64,000 nt of DNA. Source: an uncultured Bacilli bacterium. Its GTDB lineage: Bacteria; Bacillota_I; Bacilli_A; RF39; UBA660. This document shows positions 40,787 to 49,492 of this stretch, in pieces. Where the stretch lies: the NCBI GenBank assembly GCA_934096125.1, contig CAKOLB010000004.1:1-64000 (forward strand). The letters are read 5' to 3'. The notes under the pieces were generated by a model, which did not search any database, was not told the DNA's origin, and saw only the letters and a program-made list of their open reading frames with translations. The stretch's first letter is position 1, and each line of letters starts with the position of its first letter. Made by a program: the position numbers and the translations under genes.

Positions 40787-42709
40787 ATGAAAGAAACACA
40801 TTATACTGATAATGATATTCAAGTTTTAGAGGGCTTAGAGGCTGTTCGAAAAAGACCTGGGATGTATATTGGTTCAACGGGAGAACGAGGACTTCATCAT
40901 TTAGTTTGGGAAATTGTGGATAATGCTGTTGATGAAGCTTTAGCTGGTTTTTGTGATGATATTGAAGTTATTGTTGATAAAGGAGATATCATTGAAGTTC
41001 GAGATGATGGACGTGGTATTCCAACAGGTATTAATGCTAAGACTGGGTTATCAACAGTTGAAACAATCTTTACTGTTCTTCATGCTGGAGGAAAATTTGG
41101 TGGTGATGGATATAAAGTTTCTGGAGGGCTTCATGGTGTTGGGGCAAGTGTTGTAAATGCTTTGTCTAAATGGCTAGAAGTAAGAATATATCGGGATGGA
41201 AATGTATACTATCAAAGATTTGAAAATGGTGGAGTACCTGTTGAACCTTTGAAAGTTGTTGATACTTGTGATGTAGAAAGAACTGGTAGTACAATTCGTT
41301 TTAAGCCCGATGCGGAAATATTTACAGATACAACTGTTTATGATTATGATACTTTGTATAAAAGATTACAAGAAATAGCTTTTTTGAATAAAGGACTTAG
41401 AATTAATTTATATGATTTAAGAACAGAAGAAAATAAACATGATACATTCCTATATAATGGAGGTATTATTGAATATGTAGAAATGCTTAATATGTCGAAG
41501 AAACCAATTCATAACGACATAATATATATGGATGGAAGTGAAAATGGGGTAGAATTAGAAGTTGCTTGTCAATACAATGAAACTTATTCACCATCAATTT
41601 ATTCGTTTACCAATAATATAAATACTTATGAGGGAGGAACTCATGAGGATGGAGTTAAAGCTGCTTTAACAAAAGTTATCAACAGTTATGCTCGAAATGC
41701 TAAAATTTTAAAAGATAATGATGCTAGTTTAATTGGTGATGATTGCCGGGAAGGGTTAACGATGATTATTTCTTGTAAGCATCCTGACCCACAATTTGAA
41801 GGACAAACAAAGACGAAACTTGGAAATAGTGAAGTTAGAAAGATTGCTAGTGATGTATTTTCTAAAGGATTAGAAAGATTTTTGCTTGAAAATCCTGAGC
41901 AAGCTAAAATAATTGTGGATAAGTGTTTGAGTGCATCTAGAGGAAGAATTGCAGCGAAGAAAGCACGGGAAGCAACAAGAAGAAAAAGTGACCTTGATAT
42001 TGTAAACTTTGGGGGAAAACTTGTGGATTGTAAAGATAAAGACCCAAGTGTTTGTGAAATATTCCTAGTCGAAGGGGATAGTGCAGGTGGTTCAGCAATT
42101 AAAGGAAGAAATAGTATGACCCAAGCAATACTTCCACTTAAAGGTAAAGTTTTAAATGTTGAAAAAGCAAGACTTGATAGAGCTCTTGGAAATGATGAAA
42201 TTAAAACTATAATTACGGCTTTCGGAACAGGTATTGGTCAAGAATTTGATTTAAGCAAGATGCGTTATCATAAAGTTATCATCATGAGTGATGCCGATGT
42301 TGATGGTTCACATATTAGAGTGCTTTTATTAACGCTTTTCTATCGTTTCTTTAAACCTATCGTGGAAGCAGGTTATGTTTATGCTGCTCAACCACCACTT
42401 TACTCAATTAAACATGGACAAACAATTAAATATGTCTTAAATGATGAAGAACGTGATGAGTATATTAAAACTTTGCAAGAAAAAAATATTAGGTATGATG
42501 TAGCAAGAATGAAAGGTTTAGGAGAAATGGATGCGGAAGAGTTAAATGAAACAACCATGGATATAAACAAAAGAATTTTACGGAAGATTACGGTAGATGA
42601 TGCGATTGCAGCTGATGCAGCCTTTAGTAAATTAATGGGGGAAGAAGTTGAGCCGCGCAGAAAGTTTATCGAAGAAAATGCTATTTATGCAAAGAATTTG
42701 GATTTCTAG
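40787..42709 (+). CDS. gyrB: DNA gyrase subunit B
   Basis: ATPase subunit of gyrase, which introduces negative supercoils. The GHKL ATPase domain shows GLEAVRKRPGMYIGST, EIVDNAVDEALAGF, VRDDGRGIPTGI and GGLHGVGASVVNALS; the TOPRIM domain shows FLVEGDSAGGSAIKGRN and IIMSDADVDGSHIRVLL. The length of 640 is normal. The ribosome site AAAGGAGG precedes the ATG. It directly follows recF and is 10 bp before gyrA. Confidence 0.98.
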   Translation: MKETHYTDNDIQVLEGLEAVRKRPGMYIGSTGERGLHHLVWEIVDNAVDEALAGFCDDIEVIVDKGDIIEVRDDGRGIPTGINAKTGLSTVETIFTVLHAGGKFGGDGYKVSGGLHGVGASVVNALSKWLEVRIYRDGNVYYQRFENGGVPVEPLKVVDTCDVERTGSTIRFKPDAEIFTDTTVYDYDTLYKRLQEIAFLNKGLRINLYDLRTEENKHDTFLYNGGIIEYVEMLNMSKKPIHNDIIYMDGSENGVELEVACQYNETYSPSIYSFTNNINTYEGGTHEDGVKAALTKVINSYARNAKILKDNDASLIGDDCREGLTMIISCKHPDPQFEGQTKTKLGNSEVRKIASDVFSKGLERFLLENPEQAKIIVDKCLSASRGRIAAKKAREATRRKSDLDIVNFGGKLVDCKDKDPSVCEIFLVEGDSAGGSAIKGRNSMTQAILPLKGKVLNVEKARLDRALGNDEIKTIITAFGTGIGQEFDLSKMRYHKVIIMSDADVDGSHIRVLLLTLFYRFFKPIVEAGYVYAAQPPLYSIKHGQTIKYVLNDEERDEYIKTLQEKNIRYDVARMKGLGEMDAEELNETTMDINKRILRKITVDDAIAADAAFSKLMGEEVEPRRKFIEENAIYAKNLDF

Positions 42710-42719
42710 GAGGTAAATA

Positions 42720-45185
42720 ATGGATCATACAAGAGATAGATTAGAAGAAAATAATATAGTAAGTGAAATAGAGTCCTCATTTATTGAGTATTCAATGAGT
42801 GTTATAAAAGCTAGAGCTTTGCCAGATTTACGTGATGGTTTAAAGCCTGTTCATAGAAGAATTATCTATGATATGCTTGAAAATGGGTTAACACCTGATA
42901 AAAAACATCGTAAAAGTGCAACAATTGTTGGGGATGTTATGGGGAAATATCACCCTCACGGTGACTCATCAATCTATGATGCTATGGTTAGAATGGCGCA
43001 AGATTTTAATTACCGCTATTTACTGGTTGATGGTCATGGTAACTTTGGGAATATAGAATATCCAAGGGCAGCAGCTTACCGTTATACTGAAAGTAAACTT
43101 GCAAAAATTTCGATGGAACTTTTGCGAGATATCAACAAAAATACGGTAGATTTTATTCCTAATTATGATGATTCTGCGAAAGAACCGGAAGTTTTGCCAT
43201 CAAGATATCCAAATGTGCTTGTAAATGGGACGATGGGTATCGCTGTTGGTATGGCTACTAATATTCCTCCACATAATCTTGGGGAAGTAATTGATGGTTG
43301 TATTGCATATATAGATAATCCTGATATTACGACAGATGAACTTATGCAATATATTAAAGGACCAGATTTTCCAACAGGTGGTATAATTCTTGGTAATTCA
43401 GGTATTAAAAAGGCTTATGAAACAGGCCGTGGGTCTATTACAATTCGAAGTAAAGCTACGATTGAAGAGAAAAATGGTAGACACTATATAATAATTGAAG
43501 AAGTACCTTATGGTGTTAATACACGGGATTTAAAACAAAAGGTAGCGGACTTAGTTCACAGTAAAGTTTTAGATGGAATAACTGATTATCATACTGATTT
43601 AAAAAATGGAATTAAGATTACTATTACTCTTAAAAGAGATGCTAATCCGCAAGTAGTTCTTAATAATTTATATAAACATACAGCTTTTCAAACTACTTTT
43701 GGCATTATTTTACTTGTTTTAGATAAACAAACGCCGAGAACTCTTGGTTTAAAAGATATAATTGTTAAATATATTGATTTTCAACAAGAAGTAATTGTTA
43801 GAAGAACACAATTTGAACTGGATAAAGCTGAGAAAAGAGTACATATCTTAGAAGGATATAAGATAGTATTTGATAACTTAGATGAAGTTATTAAGATTAT
43901 TAAAGAAGCAAAAGCAGATGGAGAAGCTAAAACGAAGTTAATGGAACGTTTTGCTTTAACGGAAGCACAAACTGATAATATCTTAGAGATGAAATTACGC
44001 CGTTTAACAGGTCTAGAACGTGAGAAAATTGAAGATGAATTAAATCACCTTCTAGTTGAAATTGACCGCTTACGTGGCATTTTAGCAGACAATAACAAGG
44101 TGTTAGGTATTATCAAAGATGAAATGACTGAAATTAAAAATAAATATGGGGATGAAAGACGGACTAAAATTGATATGACAGCGATAGATTATATCGAAGA
44201 TGAGTCATTAATTCCTGAAGAAAACATTTTAGTAGTACTTACAAACAAAGGGTATATTAAAAGAACTACTGCCGATACATTTAAATCTCAAAACCGTGGA
44301 GGTGTGGGAATTAAAGGAATGACAACGAATGATGAGGACTTTGTTGAACACATGCTTAACTTATCAACACATGATTATATCCTCTTCTTTACGGATAAGG
44401 GTAAAGTATATAGACTTAAAGGTTATGAAATTCCTGAGTATTCTCGTCAGTCAAAAGGCTTGCCGATTGTTAACTTATTACAAATTGAAAAGAATGAAAA
44501 GATTAATGCCGTTATTAAGGTATCTAAAGATGATAATTCTAAATACTTATTATTTGCTACCGAAAACGGTATAGTTAAAAAGACGTTATTAAGCGAATTT
44601 GAGAATATTCGTAACAGTGGAAAGATTTGTATCTCTTTAAGAGAAAACGATCATCTAATAGACGTTAAAAAGACTACAGGTGATGATTTAGTACTACTTG
44701 GTAGCGAAAGTGGCCGGATGGTTAAATTTAACGAACAAGAAATACGAGTTATGGGACGTACTGCTAGCGGTGTTCGCGGTATAAATCTTGATGATGGCCG
44801 GTGTATTTGCTTAGAAGTTGTTACCGAAGATGATATGATACTTTTAGTTACTGAGAAAGGTTATGGAAAGCAAACAAAAGTTCGTGATTTTAGACAAACT
44901 AAAAGAGGCAGTAAAGGTGTTAAAGCCTTGAATGTTACCGATAAAAATGGAGCTTTAGTAGCAGTTAAAATAGTTGCACCGGAAAAAGAATTAGTTATAA
45001 TGACAAATTCTGGAATGACTATGAGAATGCCACTTGCTCAAATATCTGTTTTAGGTAGAGTAACACAAGGGTTAAGACTTATTAATTTAAAGAATAATCA
45101 AATAGTTTCAACGATAAGTTTAGTAGATAAAGAAGAAGCTGAAGAATTTCCGGAAGAAACTAAAATAGATGAAAAAGAAAAATAA
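42720..45185 (+). CDS. gyrA: DNA gyrase subunit A
   Basis: The DNA-breaking subunit, 821 residues. The winged-helix region reads GKYHPHGDSSIYDAMVRMAQ, with Ser and Asp at the quinolone-site positions unchanged; the catalytic Tyr is in AAAYRYTESKLAK. The C-terminal beta-pinwheel begins near residue 500 and includes the GyrA box QNRGGVGIKG. A tail of Glu/Asp/Lys ends the protein. The stop codon is followed at once by a parS site that also forms a terminator hairpin. Confidence 0.98.
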   Translation: MDHTRDRLEENNIVSEIESSFIEYSMSVIKARALPDLRDGLKPVHRRIIYDMLENGLTPDKKHRKSATIVGDVMGKYHPHGDSSIYDAMVRMAQDFNYRYLLVDGHGNFGNIEYPRAAAYRYTESKLAKISMELLRDINKNTVDFIPNYDDSAKEPEVLPSRYPNVLVNGTMGIAVGMATNIPPHNLGEVIDGCIAYIDNPDITTDELMQYIKGPDFPTGGIILGNSGIKKAYETGRGSITIRSKATIEEKNGRHYIIIEEVPYGVNTRDLKQKVADLVHSKVLDGITDYHTDLKNGIKITITLKRDANPQVVLNNLYKHTAFQTTFGIILLVLDKQTPRTLGLKDIIVKYIDFQQEVIVRRTQFELDKAEKRVHILEGYKIVFDNLDEVIKIIKEAKADGEAKTKLMERFALTEAQTDNILEMKLRRLTGLEREKIEDELNHLLVEIDRLRGILADNNKVLGIIKDEMTEIKNKYGDERRTKIDMTAIDYIEDESLIPEENILVVLTNKGYIKRTTADTFKSQNRGGVGIKGMTTNDEDFVEHMLNLSTHDYILFFTDKGKVYRLKGYEIPEYSRQSKGLPIVNLLQIEKNEKINAVIKVSKDDNSKYLLFATENGIVKKTLLSEFENIRNSGKICISLRENDHLIDVKKTTGDDLVLLGSESGRMVKFNEQEIRVMGRTASGVRGINLDDGRCICLEVVTEDDMILLVTEKGYGKQTKVRDFRQTKRGSKGVKALNVTDKNGALVAVKIVAPEKELVIMTNSGMTMRMPLAQISVLGRVTQGLRLINLKNNQIVSTISLVDKEEAEEFPEETKIDEKEK

Positions 45186-45214
45186 TGTTTCACGTGAAAC
45201 ATTATTTTTTTTGC
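45181..45214 (+). terminator. gyrA terminator built on a parS palindrome
   Basis: The 16-bp parS core (45186-45201) is extended to a perfect 26-bp palindrome including the gyrA stop codon, followed by eight T residues. It should form a strong hairpin terminator as well as a ParB site. Confidence 0.65.
45186..45201. other. parS site 1
   Basis: TGTTTCACGTGAAACA, identical to the consensus ParB-binding palindrome of Bacillus. It begins at the base after the gyrA stop codon. Confidence 0.93.
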
Positions 45215-45495
45215 AGTTAAAATGGTAAGAATATTTATTTTATTATTTGTAGAGTGTTAATAAGTTAGTAAATGGGATTTATATTTTAAGATAATTATAT
45301 TTATTAATTAATATACAATATAAGTAATTTAAAAACTTTATGTTACAAAGCTTACTTAATACATATTTATAATTGTTTATAAATTTAATGGAATTGATTA
45401 ATATAAATATTAAAAATAAAACTTTAATTATCGTTTTGTTAATAAAATTTTAATAATATGGTAAAAATTAAATGTAGTGTGTAACAAAATGATGA

Positions 45496-45511
45496 TGTTT
45501 CACGTGAAACA
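45496..45511. other. parS site 2
   Basis: TGTTTCACGTGAAACA, a perfect match to the consensus. Confidence 0.93.
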
Positions 45512-45704
45512 TGTGTTGATAAGTTTTGAATAATTATGAAATTTAGATTTATTTGTTATTAATTTGTTAGGTTGTTACTTTAGTTTGATAATTTAATGTT
45601 TATAATTTGTTATTTTATCTTAATTAAAAATTTATAAATTATGTCGAATAATAGAATATTTTTTTTAAAAAACTGTGTTATTAAAATGGGAGTTATATTT
45701 TTAT

Positions 45705-45720
45705 GGTTTCACGTGAAACA
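45705..45720. other. parS site 3, one-base variant
   Basis: GGTTTCACGTGAAACA, differing from the consensus only in the outermost base. Confidence 0.88.
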
Positions 45721-45799
45721 TAAATTTTTGTTAGTAACTAGTTGATAAAAACTTTAAAAAATTAAATTTTTGAAAATTAATGTTAGCAATTTGTTTAGA

Positions 45800-45815
45800 T
45801 GTTTCACGTGAAACA
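45800..45815. other. parS site 4
   Basis: TGTTTCACGTGAAACA, a perfect match to the consensus. Confidence 0.93.
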
Positions 45816-46092
45816 CGTACGTTTGTATGCTTGATAAAAAAATTAAAAATAATTGCTTTATTTTTACCTTATTTTCAGGGATTTTTAACGATTTTTATAA
45901 AAAAATATAGTAATTTGTAAATTTTGGTTTACATAATAATTTAAAGCGGTTATGTTGTTGATAAACTGATAGTTATTAACAATTGATTTTTTTAAAATAA
46001 AAAATCTCAATTTTTTAGATATTTTCTGGGATAAATATTCCACCTGTTAAAAAAAAATTGTTAGTAATTTTTGATGGGAAATGCTAGCTTTT

Positions 46093-46106
46093 ATTACCCG
46101 GGAAAT
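46093..46106. other. Candidate Noc-binding site
   Basis: ATTACCCGGGAAAT differs by one base from the Noc-binding palindrome ATTTCCCGGGAAAT. It stands alone, between the parS cluster and the SRP RNA gene. The window also encodes a Noc-type protein. Confidence 0.6.
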
Positions 46107-46134
46107 AATTTGGTTTACATAATATTTTGCTTTC

Positions 46135-46163
46135 TTGACAATTTATCAAGATTTTGGTAGTAT
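46135..46163 (+). promoter_or_regulatory. Promoter of the SRP RNA gene
   Basis: Perfect -35 TTGACA (46135-46140), a 17-base spacer and -10 TAGTAT (46158-46163), placing the start near 46168-46170. Confidence 0.85.
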
Positions 46164-46167
46164 TAAG

Positions 46168-46247
46168 GCGTGCAACAAAGATGCTGTAACCTGGTCAGGA
46201 TTGGAAGATAGCAGCCACATCAGCCTCTGTTTGTGTGCACTTTTTTT
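46168..46247 (+). ncRNA. ffs: Small signal recognition particle RNA (4.5S type)
   Basis: The transcript starts GGCGTGCAAC, contains the SRP domain IV loop CTGGTCAGGATTGGAAGATA and AGCAGCCA, and ends in a stem closing with GTGCAC followed by seven T residues. These conserved loops bind Ffh. The 80-nt length and lack of an Alu domain define the short form; Bacillus itself has a longer scRNA, so this lineage differs. It lies just before tadA and dnaX, close to the Bacillus placement. Confidence 0.93.
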
Positions 46248-46257
46248 GTGAGGGTTT

Positions 46258-46665
46258 ATGAAATTACAGAATTTAATAAAAATTGCTAAGATGTCCTTAG
46301 ATAGTGATGATGTACCAATTGGTGCTATAATCACAAAGGATGGAAAGATTATATCTCAAGGTTTTAATACACGGGAAAAAGATATATCGGTATTAGGACA
46401 TGCCGAAATTAATGCCATTTTGGAAGCGAGCAAGGTGCTTGGAACTTGGAATTTATCTGATTGTGAGATGTATGTAACACTTAAACCATGTCAAATGTGT
46501 ACAGAAATAATAAAACAGTCTCGCTTTAAAAATGTATATTATCTGCTGGAAAAACCGGCGAGTAAAAGAGAGTATAACAAAACTAATTTTGAAAAATTAA
46601 CTGATGAAAAAATGGAAAAAGAATACCAACAATTATTGCAAGAATTTTTTCGAAAATTGCGATAG
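46258..46665 (+). CDS. tadA: tRNA adenosine(34) deaminase
   Basis: TadA converts A34 to inosine in tRNA-Arg. The zinc site is complete: HAEINAIL (His ligand and catalytic Glu, about residue 58) and KPCQMCTEIIKQ (two Cys). The N-terminus shows DDVPIGAIITKDGKIISQG. At 135 residues it is slightly short at the N-terminus. GAGGG precedes the ATG. It lies right after the SRP RNA gene. Confidence 0.93.
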   Translation: MKLQNLIKIAKMSLDSDDVPIGAIITKDGKIISQGFNTREKDISVLGHAEINAILEASKVLGTWNLSDCEMYVTLKPCQMCTEIIKQSRFKNVYYLLEKPASKREYNKTNFEKLTDEKMEKEYQQLLQEFFRKLR

Positions 46666-46685
46666 GAAAATACCTTAAAAAGTAA

Positions 46686-46714
46686 TTGTTTATTCTTTTT
46701 TTTCGTGGTAGAAT
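46686..46714 (+). promoter_or_regulatory. Promoter of the dnaX operon
   Basis: TTGTTT (46686-46691), a 17-base spacer and TAGAAT (46709-46714), 20 bp before the dnaX start. Confidence 0.6.
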
Positions 46715-46734
46715 AAGGGTTAAGTGAGGTGCCT

Positions 46735-48330
46735 ATGAGTTATCAAGTTCTATACCGAAAATATCGACCAGATGGTTTTAAATCTTTGATAGGTCAAGAA
46801 CATATAGTGGAAATATTAAAAAACTCTATTAAAGAGCAAAAAGTAGCACATGCTTATCTTTTTTCTGGCCCAAGAGGAACTGGAAAGACAACGACTGCGA
46901 GGATACTAGCAAAATCTATTAATTGCTTGCATCCCGAGGATGGAAATGCTTGTCTTAAATGTGAAAATTGCTTATCATTTGTGGGAAATCCCGACATTAT
47001 TGAAATAGATGCGGCATCGAATAATGGTGTAGATGAGATTAGAGAGCTTATTAGTAACGTTAAGATTATGCCGACGAATTATAAATATAAAGTGTATATA
47101 ATTGATGAAGTTCACATGCTTAGTACGAGTGCTTTTAATGCTTTACTTTTAACTTTGGAAGAGCCACCGAAGCATGTGGTGTTTATACTGGCAACAACTA
47201 ATTTGGAAAGTGTCCCTATTACGATAGTGTCGCGGTGTCAAAGATTTGATTTTTTGAAAATTAGTAATGAAGATATTGCCAAAAGGCTTGAGTTTGTGTG
47301 TCAAGAAGAAAATATAAAATATACTATAGATGGACTTTTGGAAATTGCCGAGCTAGCGGATGGAGGTATGCGAGACGCTTTAAGTTTACTTGACCAACTA
47401 GCCAAAAATGATGCAGAGATTAATTTAGATTTAGTTACTAAAGAAGTAGGGAGTATTTCCAGTGAAAAAATAAAAGAATTAATTGAAGCAGTTGAGGATA
47501 AAGATTTAGAAAAATTAGAAAATGTTTTTACATTAATTGAAAAAATAAATTTAAACTATAAAGTAGTGGTAAAAAAACTTGTTAGTTTCATAGCAGAGAA
47601 GGCTGCGGATACATTAAAAAATCCTGATAAAGCGAAGATGAATTTTGATGAGTATAAAAAAATAGTGATGGATTTAAATGATTTACTTAATAAAATAAAT
47701 ATAAATGTATCTCCTTATCTTTTGATTAAAATGGTACTTTTAGAACATATGGCAGTATCATTACCAAAAATAGATGAAAAAAATAATTTAAAAAGTGATG
47801 CAGTAAAGATAGTACCAAGGAAAAACGAGGATAAAAAAGAAGAAATAATTGCTGTTTCAGAAGAGCCTGTAGAAAGCAAAGAATTTATAGATATACGTGT
47901 TAATAATTGTTTTGTTTCAGCCTCTAAAAAAGCTTTACTTTATTTAAAACCAAAGTGGGATGAATTTGTAAAAGATGTAGATGACCCTCCCGTTAAAGGG
48001 TTAGTGGTAGATACATCTTTGGTGGCCGCATCAAGTGAGTATGCTATCGTGGAAGTTGAAGTTCTTCACAAAGATAGTGAGTTAAATGCAGAAGTACAAC
48101 GAATTGAAAATTTGTGGCAAACCTATTTAGAAAATAAAGTGAAGTTAGTATTTTTAAGTAGTAAAGATTGGAATAAAGAAAAGGAAGAATATATAAAGAA
48201 GTTAAAGACTGGTTATAAGTATGAAATAATGGAAGAACCAATTATAGAAAATAAAAATGAAGTGAGTGAAGAAGATTATATATCTTCCGTAAAAGAAGTT
48301 TTTGATATAGAAAAAATAGAAATAGAATAA
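46735..48330 (+). CDS. dnaX: DNA polymerase III subunit gamma/tau
   Basis: The clamp loader ATPase. Residues 1-230 form the AAA+ core with FSGPRGTGKTTTARILAKSI (Walker A), zinc-binding Cys (CLKCENCLSF) and IIDEVHMLS (Walker B), with CQRFDF at sensor 1. The C-terminal half is a divergent tau region without recognisable helicase-binding motifs. The ATG at 46735 is chosen over an upstream GTG because GAGGTG lies 4 bases before it. The operon continues with ybaB, recR, bofA, holB and ricT. Confidence 0.96.
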   Translation: MSYQVLYRKYRPDGFKSLIGQEHIVEILKNSIKEQKVAHAYLFSGPRGTGKTTTARILAKSINCLHPEDGNACLKCENCLSFVGNPDIIEIDAASNNGVDEIRELISNVKIMPTNYKYKVYIIDEVHMLSTSAFNALLLTLEEPPKHVVFILATTNLESVPITIVSRCQRFDFLKISNEDIAKRLEFVCQEENIKYTIDGLLEIAELADGGMRDALSLLDQLAKNDAEINLDLVTKEVGSISSEKIKELIEAVEDKDLEKLENVFTLIEKINLNYKVVVKKLVSFIAEKAADTLKNPDKAKMNFDEYKKIVMDLNDLLNKININVSPYLLIKMVLLEHMAVSLPKIDEKNNLKSDAVKIVPRKNEDKKEEIIAVSEEPVESKEFIDIRVNNCFVSASKKALLYLKPKWDEFVKDVDDPPVKGLVVDTSLVAASSEYAIVEVEVLHKDSELNAEVQRIENLWQTYLENKVKLVFLSSKDWNKEKEEYIKKLKTGYKYEIMEEPIIENKNEVSEEDYISSVKEVFDIEKIEIE

Positions 48331-48341
48331 AGAAAGAAGGT

Positions 48342-48647
48342 ATGAATAATATGAATATGCAAGCATTAATGCAACAAGCACAAAGAATGCAAAGAGAAAT
48401 AATAAAGAAGAAAGATGAACTAGATAAGATGGAATTTAGTGGAAAATCAGAATGGGTAGAAATGACTTTTAATGGAAAAAAAGAGTTAGTATCTTTTAAA
48501 ATTACGAAGGATGGAGACATTTCAGGAGAAGAAAAAGAAATACTTGAAGATATGATAAATATTGCGATGAAAGATGCATTTACCAAAATAGATAAAGAAA
48601 CAGAAAATAAACTTGGGCAATATGCATCAATGAGTGGTTTATTTTAA
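48342..48647 (+). CDS. YbaB/EbfC nucleoid-associated protein
   Basis: A 101-residue DNA-binding protein. MNMQALMQQAQRMQREIIKK forms the first long helix, followed by a VEMTFNGKKELVSFKI beta sheet and a helix (EEKEILEDMINIAMKDAF). It lies between dnaX and recR, the universal place of this family, and probably acts with recombination proteins. Confidence 0.93.
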   Translation: MNNMNMQALMQQAQRMQREIIKKKDELDKMEFSGKSEWVEMTFNGKKELVSFKITKDGDISGEEKEILEDMINIAMKDAFTKIDKETENKLGQYASMSGLF

Positions 48648-48649
48648 GC

Positions 48650-49249
48650 ATGGTATATCCTAAGACTTTGGAAAATTTAATAGCTAACTACAAGAAACTT
48701 CCGGGTATTGGTGAGAAAAATGCTGAACGTCTAGCTCTTGCAACTCTTAATTTTACAGATGAAGAAGTTAAGGAATTTCAAAATACTTTGGGGTTACTTG
48801 CAAATATTCATAGCTGCTCTATTTGTGGTAATTTAACAGAAGATGAAGTTTGCTCAGTTTGTTTGGATAATTCGAGAAATAAAAATTTAATTTGTGTGAC
48901 TGAAGATTATAAAAGTGTATTTTCTTTTGAAAAGGCTGGAAATTTTCATGGCGTTTATCATGTTTTGGGCGGGCTTATTAGTCCAATGGATAATATTGGT
49001 CCGGAAAATATCAACATATCTAGTTTAGTAAAAAGAGTAGAGGCTTTAGAAAATCCAGAGCTTATTTTAGCTTTGAAGTCAACCCTTGAAGGAGAAACAA
49101 CCACTCTTTATCTAAAAAAAATATTTGAAAATAAGGATGTAGTTATATCAAGACTTTCATATGGAATACCTATGGGAGCAGAGATAGATTATTTAGATAT
49201 AATTACTTTGGATAAAGCGCTAGAAGACCGGAAAAAAATTAGTGATTAA
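48650..49249 (+). CDS. recR: Recombination protein RecR
   Basis: RecR acts with RecF and RecO in gap repair. The HhH part is YKKLPGIGEKNAERLALATL, the zinc finger CSICGNLTEDEVCSVC, and the Toprim domain YHVLGGLISPMDNIGPENIN and LALKSTLEGETTTLYL. The length of 199 is standard. It starts 3 bp after ybaB. Confidence 0.96.
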   Translation: MVYPKTLENLIANYKKLPGIGEKNAERLALATLNFTDEEVKEFQNTLGLLANIHSCSICGNLTEDEVCSVCLDNSRNKNLICVTEDYKSVFSFEKAGNFHGVYHVLGGLISPMDNIGPENINISSLVKRVEALENPELILALKSTLEGETTTLYLKKIFENKDVVISRLSYGIPMGAEIDYLDIITLDKALEDRKKISD

Positions 49250-49285
49250 AAAAATTTTTTGACATATAATTTTTTGAGGTACTCT

Positions 49286-49474
49286 ATGAAAAAAATTATA
49301 TTACTAGTTTGTAAAAGAATTATTATCGCAGTATGTGAACTTTATGCCTTTAATTTAATGGTTAGTAATTTAAATATTTTAGTGCCAATTAATTTTATTA
49401 CAGTAGGAGTGCTTGCGGTGCTTGGTTTAAGTGGCCTTATTTCCTTGGTGGCAATATTTTTTGTTTTACAGTAG
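49286..49474 (+). CDS. bofA: BofA-like inhibitor of pro-sigma-K processing
   Basis: BofA is a small integral membrane protein that holds SpoIVFB inactive until late sporulation. This 62-residue protein has two membrane helices (ILLVCKRIIIAVCELYAFNL and VPINFITVGVLAVLGLSGLI), with the PINxxTVxxxxxLGxxG pattern of the family. The ATG at 49286 is chosen since GAGGT lies 5 bases upstream. The gene follows recR, as bofA does in Bacillus. The sequence is short, so the assignment leans on context. Confidence 0.75.
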   Translation: MKKIILLVCKRIIIAVCELYAFNLMVSNLNILVPINFITVGVLAVLGLSGLISLVAIFFVLQ

Positions 49475-49492
49475 CAAAGAAAGGTGAAGTGT

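Larger units (their letters stand above)
45202..46134. other. Gene-free centromere-like region after gyrA
   Basis: About 930 bp of extremely AT-rich sequence without a supported gene. It contains parS sites 2 to 4, one Noc-site-like palindrome and several TGTTGATAA-like DnaA boxes (for example near 45513 and 45957). The spacing between parS sites is about 310, 209 and 95 bp. This looks like the ParB loading zone of the chromosome. Confidence 0.7.

Noticed and set aside
46735..48330. Programmed frameshift in dnaX
   Set aside because: The gene is open to a normal tau-like length and no slippery site with a downstream stem was seen at the usual place.
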